A DNA stretch of 64,000 nucleotides, from positions 1,178,001 through 1,242,000 of the forward strand of contig NZ_PEGF01000002.1 in assembly GCF_002742635.1 (NCBI RefSeq), written 5' to 3'. Each line of letters begins with the position of its first letter. Positions within the stretch are counted from its first letter, which is position 1. The notes beneath the pieces are model-generated. The model was not told the DNA's origin. It ran no database searches and worked only from the letters and a program-made list of their open reading frames with translations. The stretch comes from Caulobacter sp. X. GTDB lineage: Bacteria; Pseudomonadota; Alphaproteobacteria; Caulobacterales; Caulobacteraceae. Of this stretch, positions 44,214-57,035 are shown piece after piece. A program made the position numbers and the translations under genes.

Positions 44214-44993
44214 ATGGTTTCCTCGTCCTCCCTTTTTCCTGATTTCAATACCGACAAGATCGAGCCGCAGACCGCGCCTCGCTTCGTGGTCGGCGCGGCC
44301 TCGCCGCTGTGGCTGATGTTCGGCGGCGCGGCAGCCGCCGGCGCGGCCTACTGGTGGTGGGCCTCGCGCTGGCGCGAGGCGGTGAACCTCGAAGCCGTGC
44401 TGGCCCTGGCGCCGGAACCCGTCGCGCCCGCCGTCGAGGCGGAAGCGATCCTTGAGACCCCTCCCGAGCCGGTGGTCGAAGCGGTGGCCGAGGCGGTCGA
44501 GACGGCGGAGGTGTTGCTGGACGCGGCCGAGGACGCTGTCGAGACGCTCGCCGAAGCGTCGAGCGCCCTGGCGGAGGCGGCCAACGACGCGACGCTTGTC
44601 GCGGTCGAAGAGGCGGCTGAGGTCCTCGCTGTGGCCGAGGCGGAAGCCGAACCCCTGATCGCCGAAGTCCAGGCCGCTGACGCCGCCCCCGCCGAACTCC
44701 CGACCGTCGAAGCCGGGCCGGATGCGACGCTCGCGGAGGCGGAGGCCGTGACCGAGGCGCTCATTTCCGCCGGCGACGACCTGACGCGTCTGGTCGGGGT
44801 AGGGCCGAAGCTGGCCGCCTCGCTGGCCGAACTGGGCGTCACCACCTTCAGCCAGATCGCCGCCTGGACGCCGGAAGAGCTGGCCGAGATCGACCTGAAG
44901 CTGGGCTTGAAGGGACGCGCCGAACGCGACGCCTGGATCGCCCAGGCCAAGCGCTTCGCCGCCGGCGTCGAGAGCGAACCCGCGACAGCCTAG
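44214..44993 (+). CDS. Membrane-anchored Ala/Glu-rich protein with helix-hairpin-helix domain
   Basis: The 259-residue product has a short N-terminus, one membrane segment at about residues 29-47 (SPLWLMFGGAAAAGAAYWWW), a long Ala/Glu-rich helical region (about 60-175), and a C-terminal helix-hairpin-helix domain (DDLTRLVGVGPKLAASLAEL, then GVTTFSQIAAWTPEELAEID). The HhH part resembles the DNA-binding domains often fused to phasin-like helices in alphaproteobacteria. The ATG at 44214 has CAGGAG upstream; an ATG at 44181 is an alternative. It overlaps the convergent acetyltransferase by four bases. Function is unknown. Confidence 0.75.
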   Translation: MVSSSSLFPDFNTDKIEPQTAPRFVVGAASPLWLMFGGAAAAGAAYWWWASRWREAVNLEAVLALAPEPVAPAVEAEAILETPPEPVVEAVAEAVETAEVLLDAAEDAVETLAEASSALAEAANDATLVAVEEAAEVLAVAEAEAEPLIAEVQAADAAPAELPTVEAGPDATLAEAEAVTEALISAGDDLTRLVGVGPKLAASLAELGVTTFSQIAAWTPEELAEIDLKLGLKGRAERDAWIAQAKRFAAGVESEPATA

Positions 44994-45520
44994 CCCCGAC
45001 CGGGTCGCCGCTCCATCACAAGGATCGGCGAGCCTTTGTAGGTGGCGTGGGTTTTCACGCGGAAGCCGACCTTGGTCGCCAGCGCGATCGAGGGCGCGTT
45101 CTCGACATTGATGATGCAGGGGACAGATGGCGGCGCCAGGGCCTCGTCGATCCAGGCGAGGCCCGCCTCGACCGCTTCGGTCCCAAAGCCCTGTCCGTGC
45201 GACCAGGCCGCTAGCACCCAGCCCATCTCGGGCAGGCCGTAGAGGCTGGGCTCCAGTTCGCGCCGCAGGTCCGCGAAGCCGACCTCGCCGACATAGCGAC
45301 CGGTCGCCGTCTCGCGCACGGCCCAATAGCCGAAGCCCAACACCTCCCACAGGCCCCGCGCGCGCATCAGCCGCGTCCAGCTCTCTTCCTCGGTGAAGGG
45401 CCGGCCGCCGACGTGGCGCGTGACGATAGGATCGGCCCACATGGCGCGGCTATCCTCGAAATCGGCCAGGGTTGGCGGCGACAGGGTGAGGCGCGCGGTG
45501 GTCAGGGTGGGAGCGGGCAT
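44990..45520 (-). CDS. RimJ-type GNAT acetyltransferase
   Basis: The 176-residue protein begins with TLTTARLTLSPPTLADFEDS, typical of RimJ/RimL-like GNAT enzymes, and has YWAVRETATGRYVGEVGFAD, the acetyl-CoA loop LAAWSHGQGFGTEAVEAG, and NVENAPSIALATKVGFRV. These enzymes acetylate N-terminal amines of proteins or small molecules; the target is unknown. It converges with the HhH gene with a four-base overlap. Confidence 0.9.
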   Translation of the reverse strand: MPAPTLTTARLTLSPPTLADFEDSRAMWADPIVTRHVGGRPFTEEESWTRLMRARGLWEVLGFGYWAVRETATGRYVGEVGFADLRRELEPSLYGLPEMGWVLAAWSHGQGFGTEAVEAGLAWIDEALAPPSVPCIINVENAPSIALATKVGFRVKTHATYKGSPILVMERRPGRG

Positions 45521-45587
45521 CGGCCGGTAGGGTTTGCGGATCGGATGCGCCGCAAGCTACACGGACCAACCCTCCAGGAAAGAGCCC

Positions 45588-45965
45588 ATGACCTCGCCCG
45601 TCGACGCCATCGCCGCCCGCCGCAAGCTGACCAACAAGCTGATCGCCGCCAAGGACGCCGCCCGCCTTAAGCCCTTCTTCGATCCGCGCGTCACGGTGAT
45701 CGCCGGCGACGGCTCGCTGCTGCTGGGCGCCGAGGACGTCCTGGCGGCGTTCGCCGGCCAGTTCGCCGAGAGGGGATTCGTGGCCTATGTGCGCACGACC
45801 GAGGACATCGCCCTGAACGCCGACGGGACTCGCGCCGCCGAGCGCGGGCGCTGGGTCGGGTCGTGGACGGACGCGCCCGAACAGTCGGGGACCTATCTGG
45901 CGACCTGGAAGAAGGTCACCGGCCAATGGGTGATCGAGAACGAGCTCTTCGTGACGCTGGCGTGA
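45588..45965 (+). CDS. SnoaL-like/NTF2-fold protein (DUF4440 type)
   Basis: The 125-residue product reads as a single NTF2-like domain: helical N-terminus with AAKDAARLKPFFDPRVTVIA, then the sheet with FVAYVRTTEDIALNADGTRA, GRWVGSWT and the closing YLATWKKVTGQWVIENELFV. Such small proteins are enzymes or ligand-binding proteins of varied function. The ATG at 45588 has CAGGAAAG upstream. It is divergent from the acetyltransferase. Confidence 0.8.
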   Translation: MTSPVDAIAARRKLTNKLIAAKDAARLKPFFDPRVTVIAGDGSLLLGAEDVLAAFAGQFAERGFVAYVRTTEDIALNADGTRAAERGRWVGSWTDAPEQSGTYLATWKKVTGQWVIENELFVTLA

Positions 45966-46068
45966 CCAACAAGGCTGGACGCGGCCACATGACTCGGAAT
46001 TAATTTCGCCGCGCTGGGCGGCGGCCTTACGCCTTCGTCCTCCAAATATGTCCTGGGGAGGAAGAGCC

Positions 46069-47892
46069 TTGCTCAATCGCCGTCAAATGATGTTCGCCTC
46101 GGCCGCCGCGGGCTTCGCCGCGACCGGCGGCCTGCCGTCCCTGGCTCTTGCCCGCGAGGGCGAGGTCGCCAAGCTGAACGCCCTGTTCGACGAGATGATG
46201 GCGATCCAGCTTCGCCAGTCGCCCGAGACCGCCACAGGCCTGGGCCTCGACAGCGGCGATCTGGCCTGGACCAAGGGGCTGCTGGGCGACCGCTCGTTCG
46301 CCGCGATCGAAGCGGGCGCGGCCATGACCAGCAAGCAGCTGGCGGCCCTGCGCGCCATCGACCGCCGCGCCCTGAAGGGCATGGACGCGGTGAACTACGA
46401 CACGGTCGAGTTCGTGATGTCCGTCCAGGACGAAGGCAATCGGAAGTTCACCTATGCGGGCGGCGGCTCCGGCGCGCCTTATGTGCTGAGCCAGCTGACG
46501 GGCAGCTACCAGTACATGCCCGACTTCCTCGACACCCAGCACAGCATCGAGACCAAGGCCGACGCCGACGCCTATCTGGCGCGGATGGAAGGCTTCGCGC
46601 GGCTGATGGACCAGGAGACGGCGATCGCCAAGCGCGACATCGCCGATGGCGTGATCCCGCCGGACTTCATCATCGACAAGACCCTGATCCAGATGCGGGC
46701 TTTCGCGAACACGCCGACCGCCGACGCGCCGCTGGTCAAGTCGATCGCGCGCCGGACCAAGGAAAAGAACATCGCCGGCGATTGGGCGGGCGAGGCCTCG
46801 AAGATCTATGAGAACTCGGTCTTGCCGGCCCTGAAGCGCCAGATAGCGCTGATGGAAAGCATCCGTCCCAAGGCCACGCATGACGCGGGGGTCTGGCGGC
46901 TGAAGGACGGCGCGGACTACTACGCCCTGTCCCTGAAGAACTACACGACCGCGACCCTGACGCCGGACGAGATCCACCAGTTGGGCCTCGACATGGTCAA
47001 GTCGATCGAGGCCGAGGCCGACAAGCTGTTCAAGAAGATCGGCATGACGAAGGGCACGGTCGGCGACCGCATGCGCAAGCTGGGCGAGGACTTCTATCCG
47101 AACACCGACGAGGCCAAGGAGCAGCTGATCAAGGATCTCAACGCCAAGGCCGCCTGGATCCAGAAGCAGCTGCCGGCCTATTTCGGCCAGCTGCCCAAGG
47201 CGCCGCTGGAAATCCGCCGCGTGCCTAAGGCCATCGAGGCGGGCGCGCCGGGCGGCTACTACAACTCGCCCTCGCTGGATGGGAAGCGCCCGGGGATCTA
47301 CTGGATCAACCTGCGCGACACCAAGGAGCAGGCCAAGTACACCCTGACCACCCTGACGGTGCACGAAGGCGTCCCGGGGCACCACCTGCAGTTGTCGCTG
47401 TCCAACGAGGCCCAGGGCTTGCCGCTGATCCGCAAGATCGTCGGTTTCTCGGGCTACGCCGAGGGCTGGGCGCTCTATTCCGAGCAGCTCGCCGTGGAGA
47501 TGGGCATCTACAAGAACGATCCGCGCGGCCAGATCGGCATGCTGCACGACGCCCTGTTCCGCGCCGTGCGCCTGGTCGTCGACAGCGGCATGCACCACAA
47601 GAAGTGGAGCCGCGAACAGGCCATCAAGTACATGGCTGAGACGATGGGCGACGAGGAAAGCGGCACGACCACCGAGATCGAGCGCTATGTCGTGTGGCCG
47701 GGCCAGGCCTGCAGCTACATGATCGGCAAGATCGTCTTCCTGCGCGCCCGCGCCAAGGCCCAGAAGGCGCTGGGCAAGAAGTTTGATATCCGCGAGTTCC
47801 ACGACGCCGCGCTGCTATCGGGCAGCACGCCGCTGACCGTGCTCGAACAGGTCGTCGATAACTACATCGTCTCCAAGGGCGGCAAGGCCTAA
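46069..47892 (+). CDS. Exported DUF885 family hydrolase (putative metallopeptidase)
   Basis: The 607-residue protein carries an export signal (NRRQMMFASAAAGF..., Tat-like) and the DUF885 core with HEGVPGHHLQLSLS near residue 440, a zinc-peptidase-like HExxxHH motif, then YAEGWALYSEQLAVEMG and YVVWPGQACSYMIGK. The TTG at 46069 was chosen over ATG 46048 because GGGGAGGAAG at 46055-46064 precedes it at good spacing. Members are secreted or lipoprotein peptidase-like enzymes of uncertain substrate. Confidence 0.88.
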   Translation: MLNRRQMMFASAAAGFAATGGLPSLALAREGEVAKLNALFDEMMAIQLRQSPETATGLGLDSGDLAWTKGLLGDRSFAAIEAGAAMTSKQLAALRAIDRRALKGMDAVNYDTVEFVMSVQDEGNRKFTYAGGGSGAPYVLSQLTGSYQYMPDFLDTQHSIETKADADAYLARMEGFARLMDQETAIAKRDIADGVIPPDFIIDKTLIQMRAFANTPTADAPLVKSIARRTKEKNIAGDWAGEASKIYENSVLPALKRQIALMESIRPKATHDAGVWRLKDGADYYALSLKNYTTATLTPDEIHQLGLDMVKSIEAEADKLFKKIGMTKGTVGDRMRKLGEDFYPNTDEAKEQLIKDLNAKAAWIQKQLPAYFGQLPKAPLEIRRVPKAIEAGAPGGYYNSPSLDGKRPGIYWINLRDTKEQAKYTLTTLTVHEGVPGHHLQLSLSNEAQGLPLIRKIVGFSGYAEGWALYSEQLAVEMGIYKNDPRGQIGMLHDALFRAVRLVVDSGMHHKKWSREQAIKYMAETMGDEESGTTTEIERYVVWPGQACSYMIGKIVFLRARAKAQKALGKKFDIREFHDAALLSGSTPLTVLEQVVDNYIVSKGGKA

Positions 47893-47900
47893 GGGGTATG

Positions 47901-47924
47901 GCGCCTCCTCGAAAGGGGAGGCGC
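47901..47924. terminator. Hairpin between the DUF885 and EAL genes
   Basis: GCGCCTCC (47901-47908) pairs with GGAGGCGC (47917-47924) in the 36-bp gap between convergent genes. It lacks a T run on either strand. Confidence 0.4.
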
Positions 47925-47928
47925 TCCT

Positions 47929-49596
47929 CTATCCCCAGCTCTCGGAAGCGCCCGCGCGCCGCGCCATGGCGCGGACGGGGGTGGTGGTTCGCAGGGCGGG
48001 GGAGGGCTTTTCCGCCGCCTTGCCGTAGAGCCAGCCTTGAGCGAAGTCGACGCCGGCGTTGCGGACGATGTCTTCGACTTCCGGCGTCTCGACCATCTCG
48101 GCCACGGTGCGGATCTTGAGGTCCCGGCACATCTGCACCAGGTGACGGACCATGGCCCCGTCGCGGCTGTTGTCGGCCAGCTCGCGGACATAGCGCCCGT
48201 CGATCTTCACGATGTCCAGGTTCAGCTGCTGCAGATAGGCGAACGAGGCCGAACCGGCGCCGAAGTCGTCCAGGCACACCATCGAGCCCATCGAGCGCAG
48301 CGCCTGGATGTTCTGGTTGGCGAACGGCAGGTCGTCGATCGCCGAGGTTTCGGTGATCTCGAAGATCAGGCGGCCCTTCACCTCGTCGAAGCGGGCCAGC
48401 ATCCGGTCGATATGATCGACAAAGGTCTCGGAGACGATCGTGCGGCCCGAGATGTTCACCGCCAGCTTCAGCTTGCCGTCGTAGTCGTTGGCCAGGCGTT
48501 TGATCACCTGTTCCACCACGACCTTGTCGAGCTCCTCGATCAGGTCGAACTCCTCGGCCATGCGGATCATGGCGAAGGGGCTGGCGCCGTCCTCGAAGCG
48601 GACCAGGGCCTCGTGGTGATGCGCCAGGCCCGTAGCCATGGCGACGACCGGCTGGAAGGCCAGGCTGAAGCGGCGCTGGGTGATCACCGCGCTCAGCGCG
48701 CCGGCCTGGGCCAGGGTGCGCTTGACCGAGCGGTTCATCGCCTCGGTGAGATTGGCGGGCGGGCCGTCCTTCAGGCCGCCGCGCAGGAAATCATCCAGCG
48801 CGTAGCGCAGCGCTCGCAGCGCTCGCGACGGCGGCGAGGCGTTGTCCAGAGGCACGACATGCGCCTTGGCCTCGGTGTTCACGATCTGGCTCAGACGCTT
48901 GAGCATGGTCTCGGACTGCTCGTCGCGAGACCGCACCAGAGCGAAGCGGTCCTGCGACAGCTGGGTCGCCGCCGAGCCGCCGTGGGCCTCCGCGCGCACC
49001 GCGCCGGCCACGCGGACGTCCAGCTCGGCCGCTTCGCTGGGCGAGAGGCCGTCGCGCATGGCGCCGAGCCCAGCGAACTCGACCATCGCCAGCTCCAGCT
49101 CCATGCCGGTGGCGCGGGCCGCCTCGAACAGGCCCTTGGCGATGTCGTCGAACGACTCGCGCGGCTGCAGTTCGCCAGGCTTCAGGGCCGGGGCCGAAGC
49201 GTGGGCGACGGTGACCGCGCAGGAGATGCGGCCTTCGTTCTCGGGAAGCGCGCGCAGGATGACGCCGACATGGCGCGTCTCGTCGTCGGCCAGGCGAAGC
49301 ACGATCGGACCGCGACGCTGGCCATCGTCGGCGGACGCCAGCACGGACGCCATCAGCGGGCGATCATCGGGATGGAAGAGGCTGGTCCAGGCCGCGCCGG
49401 TCAAGGCCGCTTCGCTTCGGCCCATGATCCGCTGCGCCGCGCCGAGCACCAGGCGAACCTGGCCGTCCCGCAGCTCGACCAGAAGGTCGGCGCTGGCGAA
49501 GGCGAGGCCCAACAAGCGGCGGGGATCGATCGACAAGGCGGCCTTCTCCAAGACTGACCTGGAAGCTTCCACAATTGGCTTAAGGACCGGTTGCAA
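47929..49596 (-). CDS. PAS-EAL cyclic-di-GMP phosphodiesterase
   Basis: The 555-residue protein has a PAS-like N-terminus (about 28-125), a region like a degenerate GGDEF domain (about 150-260, with LSQDRFALV where RxGGDEF would be) and an EAL domain (about 295-535). The catalytic residues are present: E329 in EAL (HHHEALVRF), NIS, EITETS, DDFGAG, VKIDG and AEMVET. It should hydrolyse cyclic-di-GMP, so it may affect motility or the cell cycle. No membrane segment is seen. It is divergent from recA. Confidence 0.88.
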   Translation of the reverse strand: MQPVLKPIVEASRSVLEKAALSIDPRRLLGLAFASADLLVELRDGQVRLVLGAAQRIMGRSEAALTGAAWTSLFHPDDRPLMASVLASADDGQRRGPIVLRLADDETRHVGVILRALPENEGRISCAVTVAHASAPALKPGELQPRESFDDIAKGLFEAARATGMELELAMVEFAGLGAMRDGLSPSEAAELDVRVAGAVRAEAHGGSAATQLSQDRFALVRSRDEQSETMLKRLSQIVNTEAKAHVVPLDNASPPSRALRALRYALDDFLRGGLKDGPPANLTEAMNRSVKRTLAQAGALSAVITQRRFSLAFQPVVAMATGLAHHHEALVRFEDGASPFAMIRMAEEFDLIEELDKVVVEQVIKRLANDYDGKLKLAVNISGRTIVSETFVDHIDRMLARFDEVKGRLIFEITETSAIDDLPFANQNIQALRSMGSMVCLDDFGAGSASFAYLQQLNLDIVKIDGRYVRELADNSRDGAMVRHLVQMCRDLKIRTVAEMVETPEVEDIVRNAGVDFAQGWLYGKAAEKPSPALRTTTPVRAMARRAGASESWG

Positions 49597-49678
49597 ACCC
49601 TGGGTTTAGGGGCTCAACCCCAGCCCATTTTTTCAAGGGCGCGCGGTCTACGACAGAAACGGACGTTTCTGCGTGTGA

Positions 49679-49700
49679 GAACATCTTGCGAACATGGAAC
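49679..49700. promoter_or_regulatory. LexA (SOS) box before recA
   Basis: GAAC-ATCTTGC-GAAC at 49679-49693, which is GTTC-N7-GTTC on the minus strand, followed by a third GAAC at 49697-49700. This is the standard alphaproteobacterial LexA operator and lies about 110 bp before recA. Confidence 0.88.
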
Positions 49701-49800
49701 AAAGGCGGTACGCATTAAGGGTGTTCCACAGGTCGTTTCGACAGGGCGCTGGAAGCGCCGGGCGACCCACCGGAATCATGGGATAGAGGGCGGACCAACA

Positions 49801-50871
<1,071 letters not shown>

Positions 50872-50884
50872 CCTTCGCGCTCAA

Positions 50885-50970
50885 GCATTTTCCGACGAAG
50901 TGGATACCGGTTCGTCGCCAGAAAATGCGTTCAGGCAAGAGATTGGATCGTTTCCGATCGGAAACGATCC
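50885..50970. repeat. Two palindromic elements downstream of recA
   Basis: GCATTTTC (50885-50892) and GAAAATGC (50921-50928) flank CGACGAAGTGGATACCGGTT-type sequence, a pattern I know from dispersed alphaproteobacterial intergenic repeats. It is followed by the 26-bp perfect palindrome at 50945-50970 (GGATCGTTTCC-GATC-GGAAACGATCC). The second could end recA transcription. The rest of 50872-51181 has no recognised gene. Confidence 0.6.
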
Positions 50971-51181
50971 AGGGTTTCGCGGCCCTCGCCTCAGCCACGG
51001 GCGGTCCCCGCCTTCAACACGCCCGCGGCCCCACCGCCGCGACGGCCGCGATCAGGCCGCCTGGACCCCATGCCAGGCGGCCTATTTCTTTTGCGGATGC
51101 TGGACGCTCGAGGTCGCGGATGATCTTCGCCTTGCCCTGGATGGAGCTGGGCGGCACAACCTGAAGGCGGAGGGAGAGATG

Positions 51182-52228
51182 ATGCGTTCGATCCTTACGG
51201 CGGTCGTGATCGCCGGCCTGCCGACGCCATTGCTGGCGGCGCCGCAGGATCAACTGGCCCCCTGTCGCCAGCTCGCCGACCAAGTGCGGCAGCGCGCTCG
51301 GACCCACTCCGATTTCGTCAAGCTTGACGTCAACGCCCTGCTTGCGCCCACCTTGATCGTCCGAGGAGCGGTCGCCGCGCCGCCGCGCGCCGTTCGAGCG
51401 GCCGCCGAGCGTCTGCTCGACGTCGACTCCGGCGGAGCCCTGGAGCTGTCCATACTCTCGCCTGGCGTCTGGCGAGCCGAGCGCATGGAAGGCACGGCGA
51501 ATTGCACGCGAGACGTCTTCTTTCGCATGGCGGGCGGACAGCCGGTGACCTTGCCGGCCCCGCCGGCGTTTACGGACCTATGCTGGACCTCCAGTCGTCG
51601 TGTCGGCGTCATGAAGAAAGCCGCCGTGCTCGTGCAGCGCGATAGCGTGGATGGGCCCGTTCCTGGATTCGACGTCGAGATCACGCCCTGGCGAGGCGGT
51701 TGGCGCCCCGCCTGCCGCCTCTCGGTCCGCTATCGCGACGCCTTCAAGGTCACCGAGTCCTTTGGCGAGAGCCAGGCGCTTCGACGGTCCGCCGCCCCGC
51801 TCGCGACGCAACTCGCCACGGCGCTCGCGCGAACCCTTGGCGTCTCGGAACCCTCCGTCGCCGCGGCGGCCCCCGTCGCGGCGGCGCGTCGCTATCCGGC
51901 GCTCATGGTCGCCGCCAAGCGGTTCGCCGCTCGCGACATGACCGGCGCCGATAGCCTTCCAACGTTTGGAGAGGCGGCTAAGACCGAGTTCACCGACTTC
52001 AGCGACACCGTGACCTCGGCGGTCGTCGTCATCGACGGCGAGCCCTTCGTGGCGCGCGTCGGCGTCGGCGGCGTCGGTTGGCGACCGATAGGCGACTATC
52101 TCGTTGTCCTCTACCGCCAGGGGGCGAAGGACCTTGAACCGGCCGCGAGCTTTGTCGTGACGCAGAGCATGACCGGTCTCCTCTCCGCGAAGGCCGAGGT
52201 TCCGAAGCCCTGGGACAACCCGCGATGA
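51182..52228 (+). CDS. Exported protein of unknown function, 348 residues
   Basis: The product has a Sec signal peptide (MRSILTAVVIAGLPTPLLAA). Four cysteines are seen in the mature part (APCRQLAD, GTANCTRDVF, FTDLCWTSS, RPACRLSV). The body is rich in Ala and Arg with alternating strands. I recognise no domain. The ATG at 51182 was chosen for spacing from GGAGGG at 51169-51174; ATG 51179 is equally possible. Confidence 0.65.
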   Translation: MRSILTAVVIAGLPTPLLAAPQDQLAPCRQLADQVRQRARTHSDFVKLDVNALLAPTLIVRGAVAAPPRAVRAAAERLLDVDSGGALELSILSPGVWRAERMEGTANCTRDVFFRMAGGQPVTLPAPPAFTDLCWTSSRRVGVMKKAAVLVQRDSVDGPVPGFDVEITPWRGGWRPACRLSVRYRDAFKVTESFGESQALRRSAAPLATQLATALARTLGVSEPSVAAAAPVAAARRYPALMVAAKRFAARDMTGADSLPTFGEAAKTEFTDFSDTVTSAVVVIDGEPFVARVGVGGVGWRPIGDYLVVLYRQGAKDLEPAASFVVTQSMTGLLSAKAEVPKPWDNPR

Positions 52229-52451
52229 GCCGCGCTTGCCCGGACAGGGCGAGCGCGATTTGGCCGGGGCCGTGATCCGTCCTCCCGCGGATTTCGGGGA
52301 GGCCAACTCCAATTGCGTGGCGCGCCGGACCCGCCCTTTTCCGCCTTAACCCGCGCTCCCATCTGCGAGTCGGTTTCCCCTTCGCTAAAAACCGCGCTAT
52401 GCAGCGCGCGACTCCCGGCCGCTCGCCGGACGCTTAAGACTTGAGACGCTC

Positions 52452-55094
<2,643 letters not shown>

Positions 55095-55117
55095 TCCTTT
55101 CCTCGCGGGAAGACATG

Positions 55118-55147
55118 AAGGGGACGCCGAATAGGCGTCCCCTTTCT
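55118..55147 (+). terminator. Rho-independent terminator after alaS
   Basis: AAGGGGACGCC (55118-55128) pairs with GGCGTCCCCTT (55134-55144) around GAATA, with TTT overlapping the end. Confidence 0.85.
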
Positions 55148-55220
55148 CGTATCCGCTTGACGACGGCGCGGTCAGGCCCTCAACTGAGTTACGGTTGTAA
55201 TTCTTTTGGGGCGGAGCGAC

Positions 55221-55739
55221 ATGAAGACACGCCAGCTGGCGGCCCTGGGCTTGGTCCTGACGCTGGGGGCCTGCGAGCGCGAGGTCGCCAGGACGCAGGT
55301 CAACTTCGCCCCTCCGGACCTATGGCGGGTTTCCGTCGTCGAGGACTCCGGCGGCAAGGGCGGGGCGGCGATCGACATCTGCGCCAATCCCGAGCTGGCG
55401 GCCTCGTTTACGCGCGTGGAGCCTAAGGTCGACGGCCTGCCATGTCTGCCCGTCGGCAAGCCAGCCAAGGACACGGCGCAAGAGCGGATCACCCGCTGCG
55501 AGGCGGGCGGCGCGCGCTATGGCCTCTACGTCACGACGACGCGCAAGACGCCAGAGGACTTCACGGTCCGCTTCGCGCTTCAGCCTCTGCAGGACCCTGG
55601 CGGCAAGATCGTCCAGGCGCGGCGCTACCAGCGGCTCGGCGCGTGTCCGGACGGCTGGGCCGCCGGCGACCAGGGCGCGCCAGGCGGAAAGCCGACGTCC
55701 AATCTCCTGAGCGGCAAGCAGGTGGCGGCCGCCAGATAA
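55221..55739 (+). CDS. Putative lipoprotein, 172 residues
   Basis: The N-terminus MKTRQLAALGLVLTLGACER is a type II signal peptide with lipobox LGAC, so the mature protein should be lipid-anchored at Cys19. The body has further cysteines (DICANPEL, GLPCLPVG, ITRCEAGG, LGACPDGW) and no domain I recognise. GGGGCGGAG gives the ribosome site. It ends one base before the convergent PepSY gene. Confidence 0.75.
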   Translation: MKTRQLAALGLVLTLGACEREVARTQVNFAPPDLWRVSVVEDSGGKGGAAIDICANPELAASFTRVEPKVDGLPCLPVGKPAKDTAQERITRCEAGGARYGLYVTTTRKTPEDFTVRFALQPLQDPGGKIVQARRYQRLGACPDGWAAGDQGAPGGKPTSNLLSGKQVAAAR

Positions 55740-55740
55740 C

Positions 55741-57024
55741 TCAGCGTCGCGCCCGCCCGACCCGCGCCTTGCGTTTCTTCCACCAGATGACGACGCCGGT
55801 GACGCTGAGCGCGGCGACGACGAGGCCGGTGAGAGAGATTAGGATCCGGCCGGGCAAGCCCAGGATACGGCCCGAGTGCAGGGGGAACTGCGCCTGGACG
55901 AAGATGTCGGCGGCGGTCCCGACCCAGGGCAGGCGCTGGCCCGCGAACTTCCCGGTCTGGCCGTCGTAGTAGAGATAGGGCGGGCCGACGCCCGCCGCGC
56001 CATGATCCCCGCCAGGCTCGAAGAAGCCGACGCCATAGATCCCATAGGCCGGCGAATAGAAGGCTCCGCCCGCCGGCGTGCTCCAGCCGCGCGCCTTGGC
56101 CTCGGCCTTGGCGGTTGCGATGATCTCGGCATAGCCGCGCTGGGCGATGATCGGCTGGTCCAGCGGCGCGGGCGCGCGCAGCTCGAAGGGGCCCGGCGTG
56201 GTCTTCGAGATCTTGGAGAGCGCCGGATAGAACACCTCGCTATAGAGGTTCAGCGAGAAGGCCGTGAACGCCACGGTGAACAACACGCCCCACAACCACA
56301 GGCCAAAGGCGCGGTGGATGTCGAAGTTGATCCGATAGGCGCTGGCCTTGGTCTTGATCTGCCAGGCCGGCTTCCACCGGCTCCAGAAGCTCTTGCCGGT
56401 CTTGGCCGAGGCGCGAGAGGGCAGGGTCAGGTAGAAGCCGACGAAGCAGTCCAGCGTCCAGATGACGGCGATGACGCCCATCAGCCAAACGCCCCAGCGG
56501 TCGATCCCCCACATCGCCGGAATATGCAGGCTGTAGTGGAGGACGTAGAGGAACGAGACGAAGGTCTCGGAGGTGATCGGCCAGGCCGCGCCCCACTGCC
56601 GACGGCCTTGCTCGTCGCCGGTCGCCGGATCAATGAAAACCTGGTTGTAGCCCGGCGCGAACAGCTTGGCCGTGGCGGGATCGCGCTTCGGCTCGACGCC
56701 AAAGGCATAGGCTTCGCCAGGCTCGGGCGTCAGCGGGACATAGGTGACCTGCACGCGGGGATCGCGCGCCTCGATGCGCCGGGCCAACTCCAGGGGCGGC
56801 AGGGACGGGCCGTCCGTGCGGGCGTGCATGAGGTGCGGATTGAGCAGGTCGTCCAGCTCGTGGTCCCACGAGATGATCGCGCCCGTCACGCCCGAGATGA
56901 ACAGGAAGCCGGCGATCGCCAGCCCGCCCCACCGGTGCAGGAAGCCCAGGAAAGGCCGCAAGGCCGGCCTTGGCGACGCCGGACGGGATTTGCGGGCCAA
57001 GAGGGGCGGAGTGCGCGCGTCCAT
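55741..57024 (-). CDS. PepSY-associated membrane protein (putative iron reductase)
   Basis: The 427-residue protein has about four membrane helices: FLGFLHRWGGLAIAGFLFIS, the SLHIPAMWG / GVWLMGVIAVIWTLDCFVGF pair, the DIHRAFGLWLWGVLFTVAFT segment, and one at the C-terminus. The histidines in LHRWGG and DIHRAFG could bind heme. PepSY_TM proteins beside siderophore receptors are thought to reduce iron from ferrisiderophores. The ATG at 57024 lies 12 bp after the receptor stop, so both probably form one Fur-regulated operon. Confidence 0.85.
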   Translation of the reverse strand: MDARTPPLLARKSRPASPRPALRPFLGFLHRWGGLAIAGFLFISGVTGAIISWDHELDDLLNPHLMHARTDGPSLPPLELARRIEARDPRVQVTYVPLTPEPGEAYAFGVEPKRDPATAKLFAPGYNQVFIDPATGDEQGRRQWGAAWPITSETFVSFLYVLHYSLHIPAMWGIDRWGVWLMGVIAVIWTLDCFVGFYLTLPSRASAKTGKSFWSRWKPAWQIKTKASAYRINFDIHRAFGLWLWGVLFTVAFTAFSLNLYSEVFYPALSKISKTTPGPFELRAPAPLDQPIIAQRGYAEIIATAKAEAKARGWSTPAGGAFYSPAYGIYGVGFFEPGGDHGAAGVGPPYLYYDGQTGKFAGQRLPWVGTAADIFVQAQFPLHSGRILGLPGRILISLTGLVVAALSVTGVVIWWKKRKARVGRARR

Positions 57025-57035
57025 GGGATCCCGGC

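Noticed and set aside
46048..46068. ATG at 46048 as the start of the DUF885 gene
   Set aside because: No ribosome site precedes it, and the segment holds the GGGGAGGAAG site that fits TTG at 46069.
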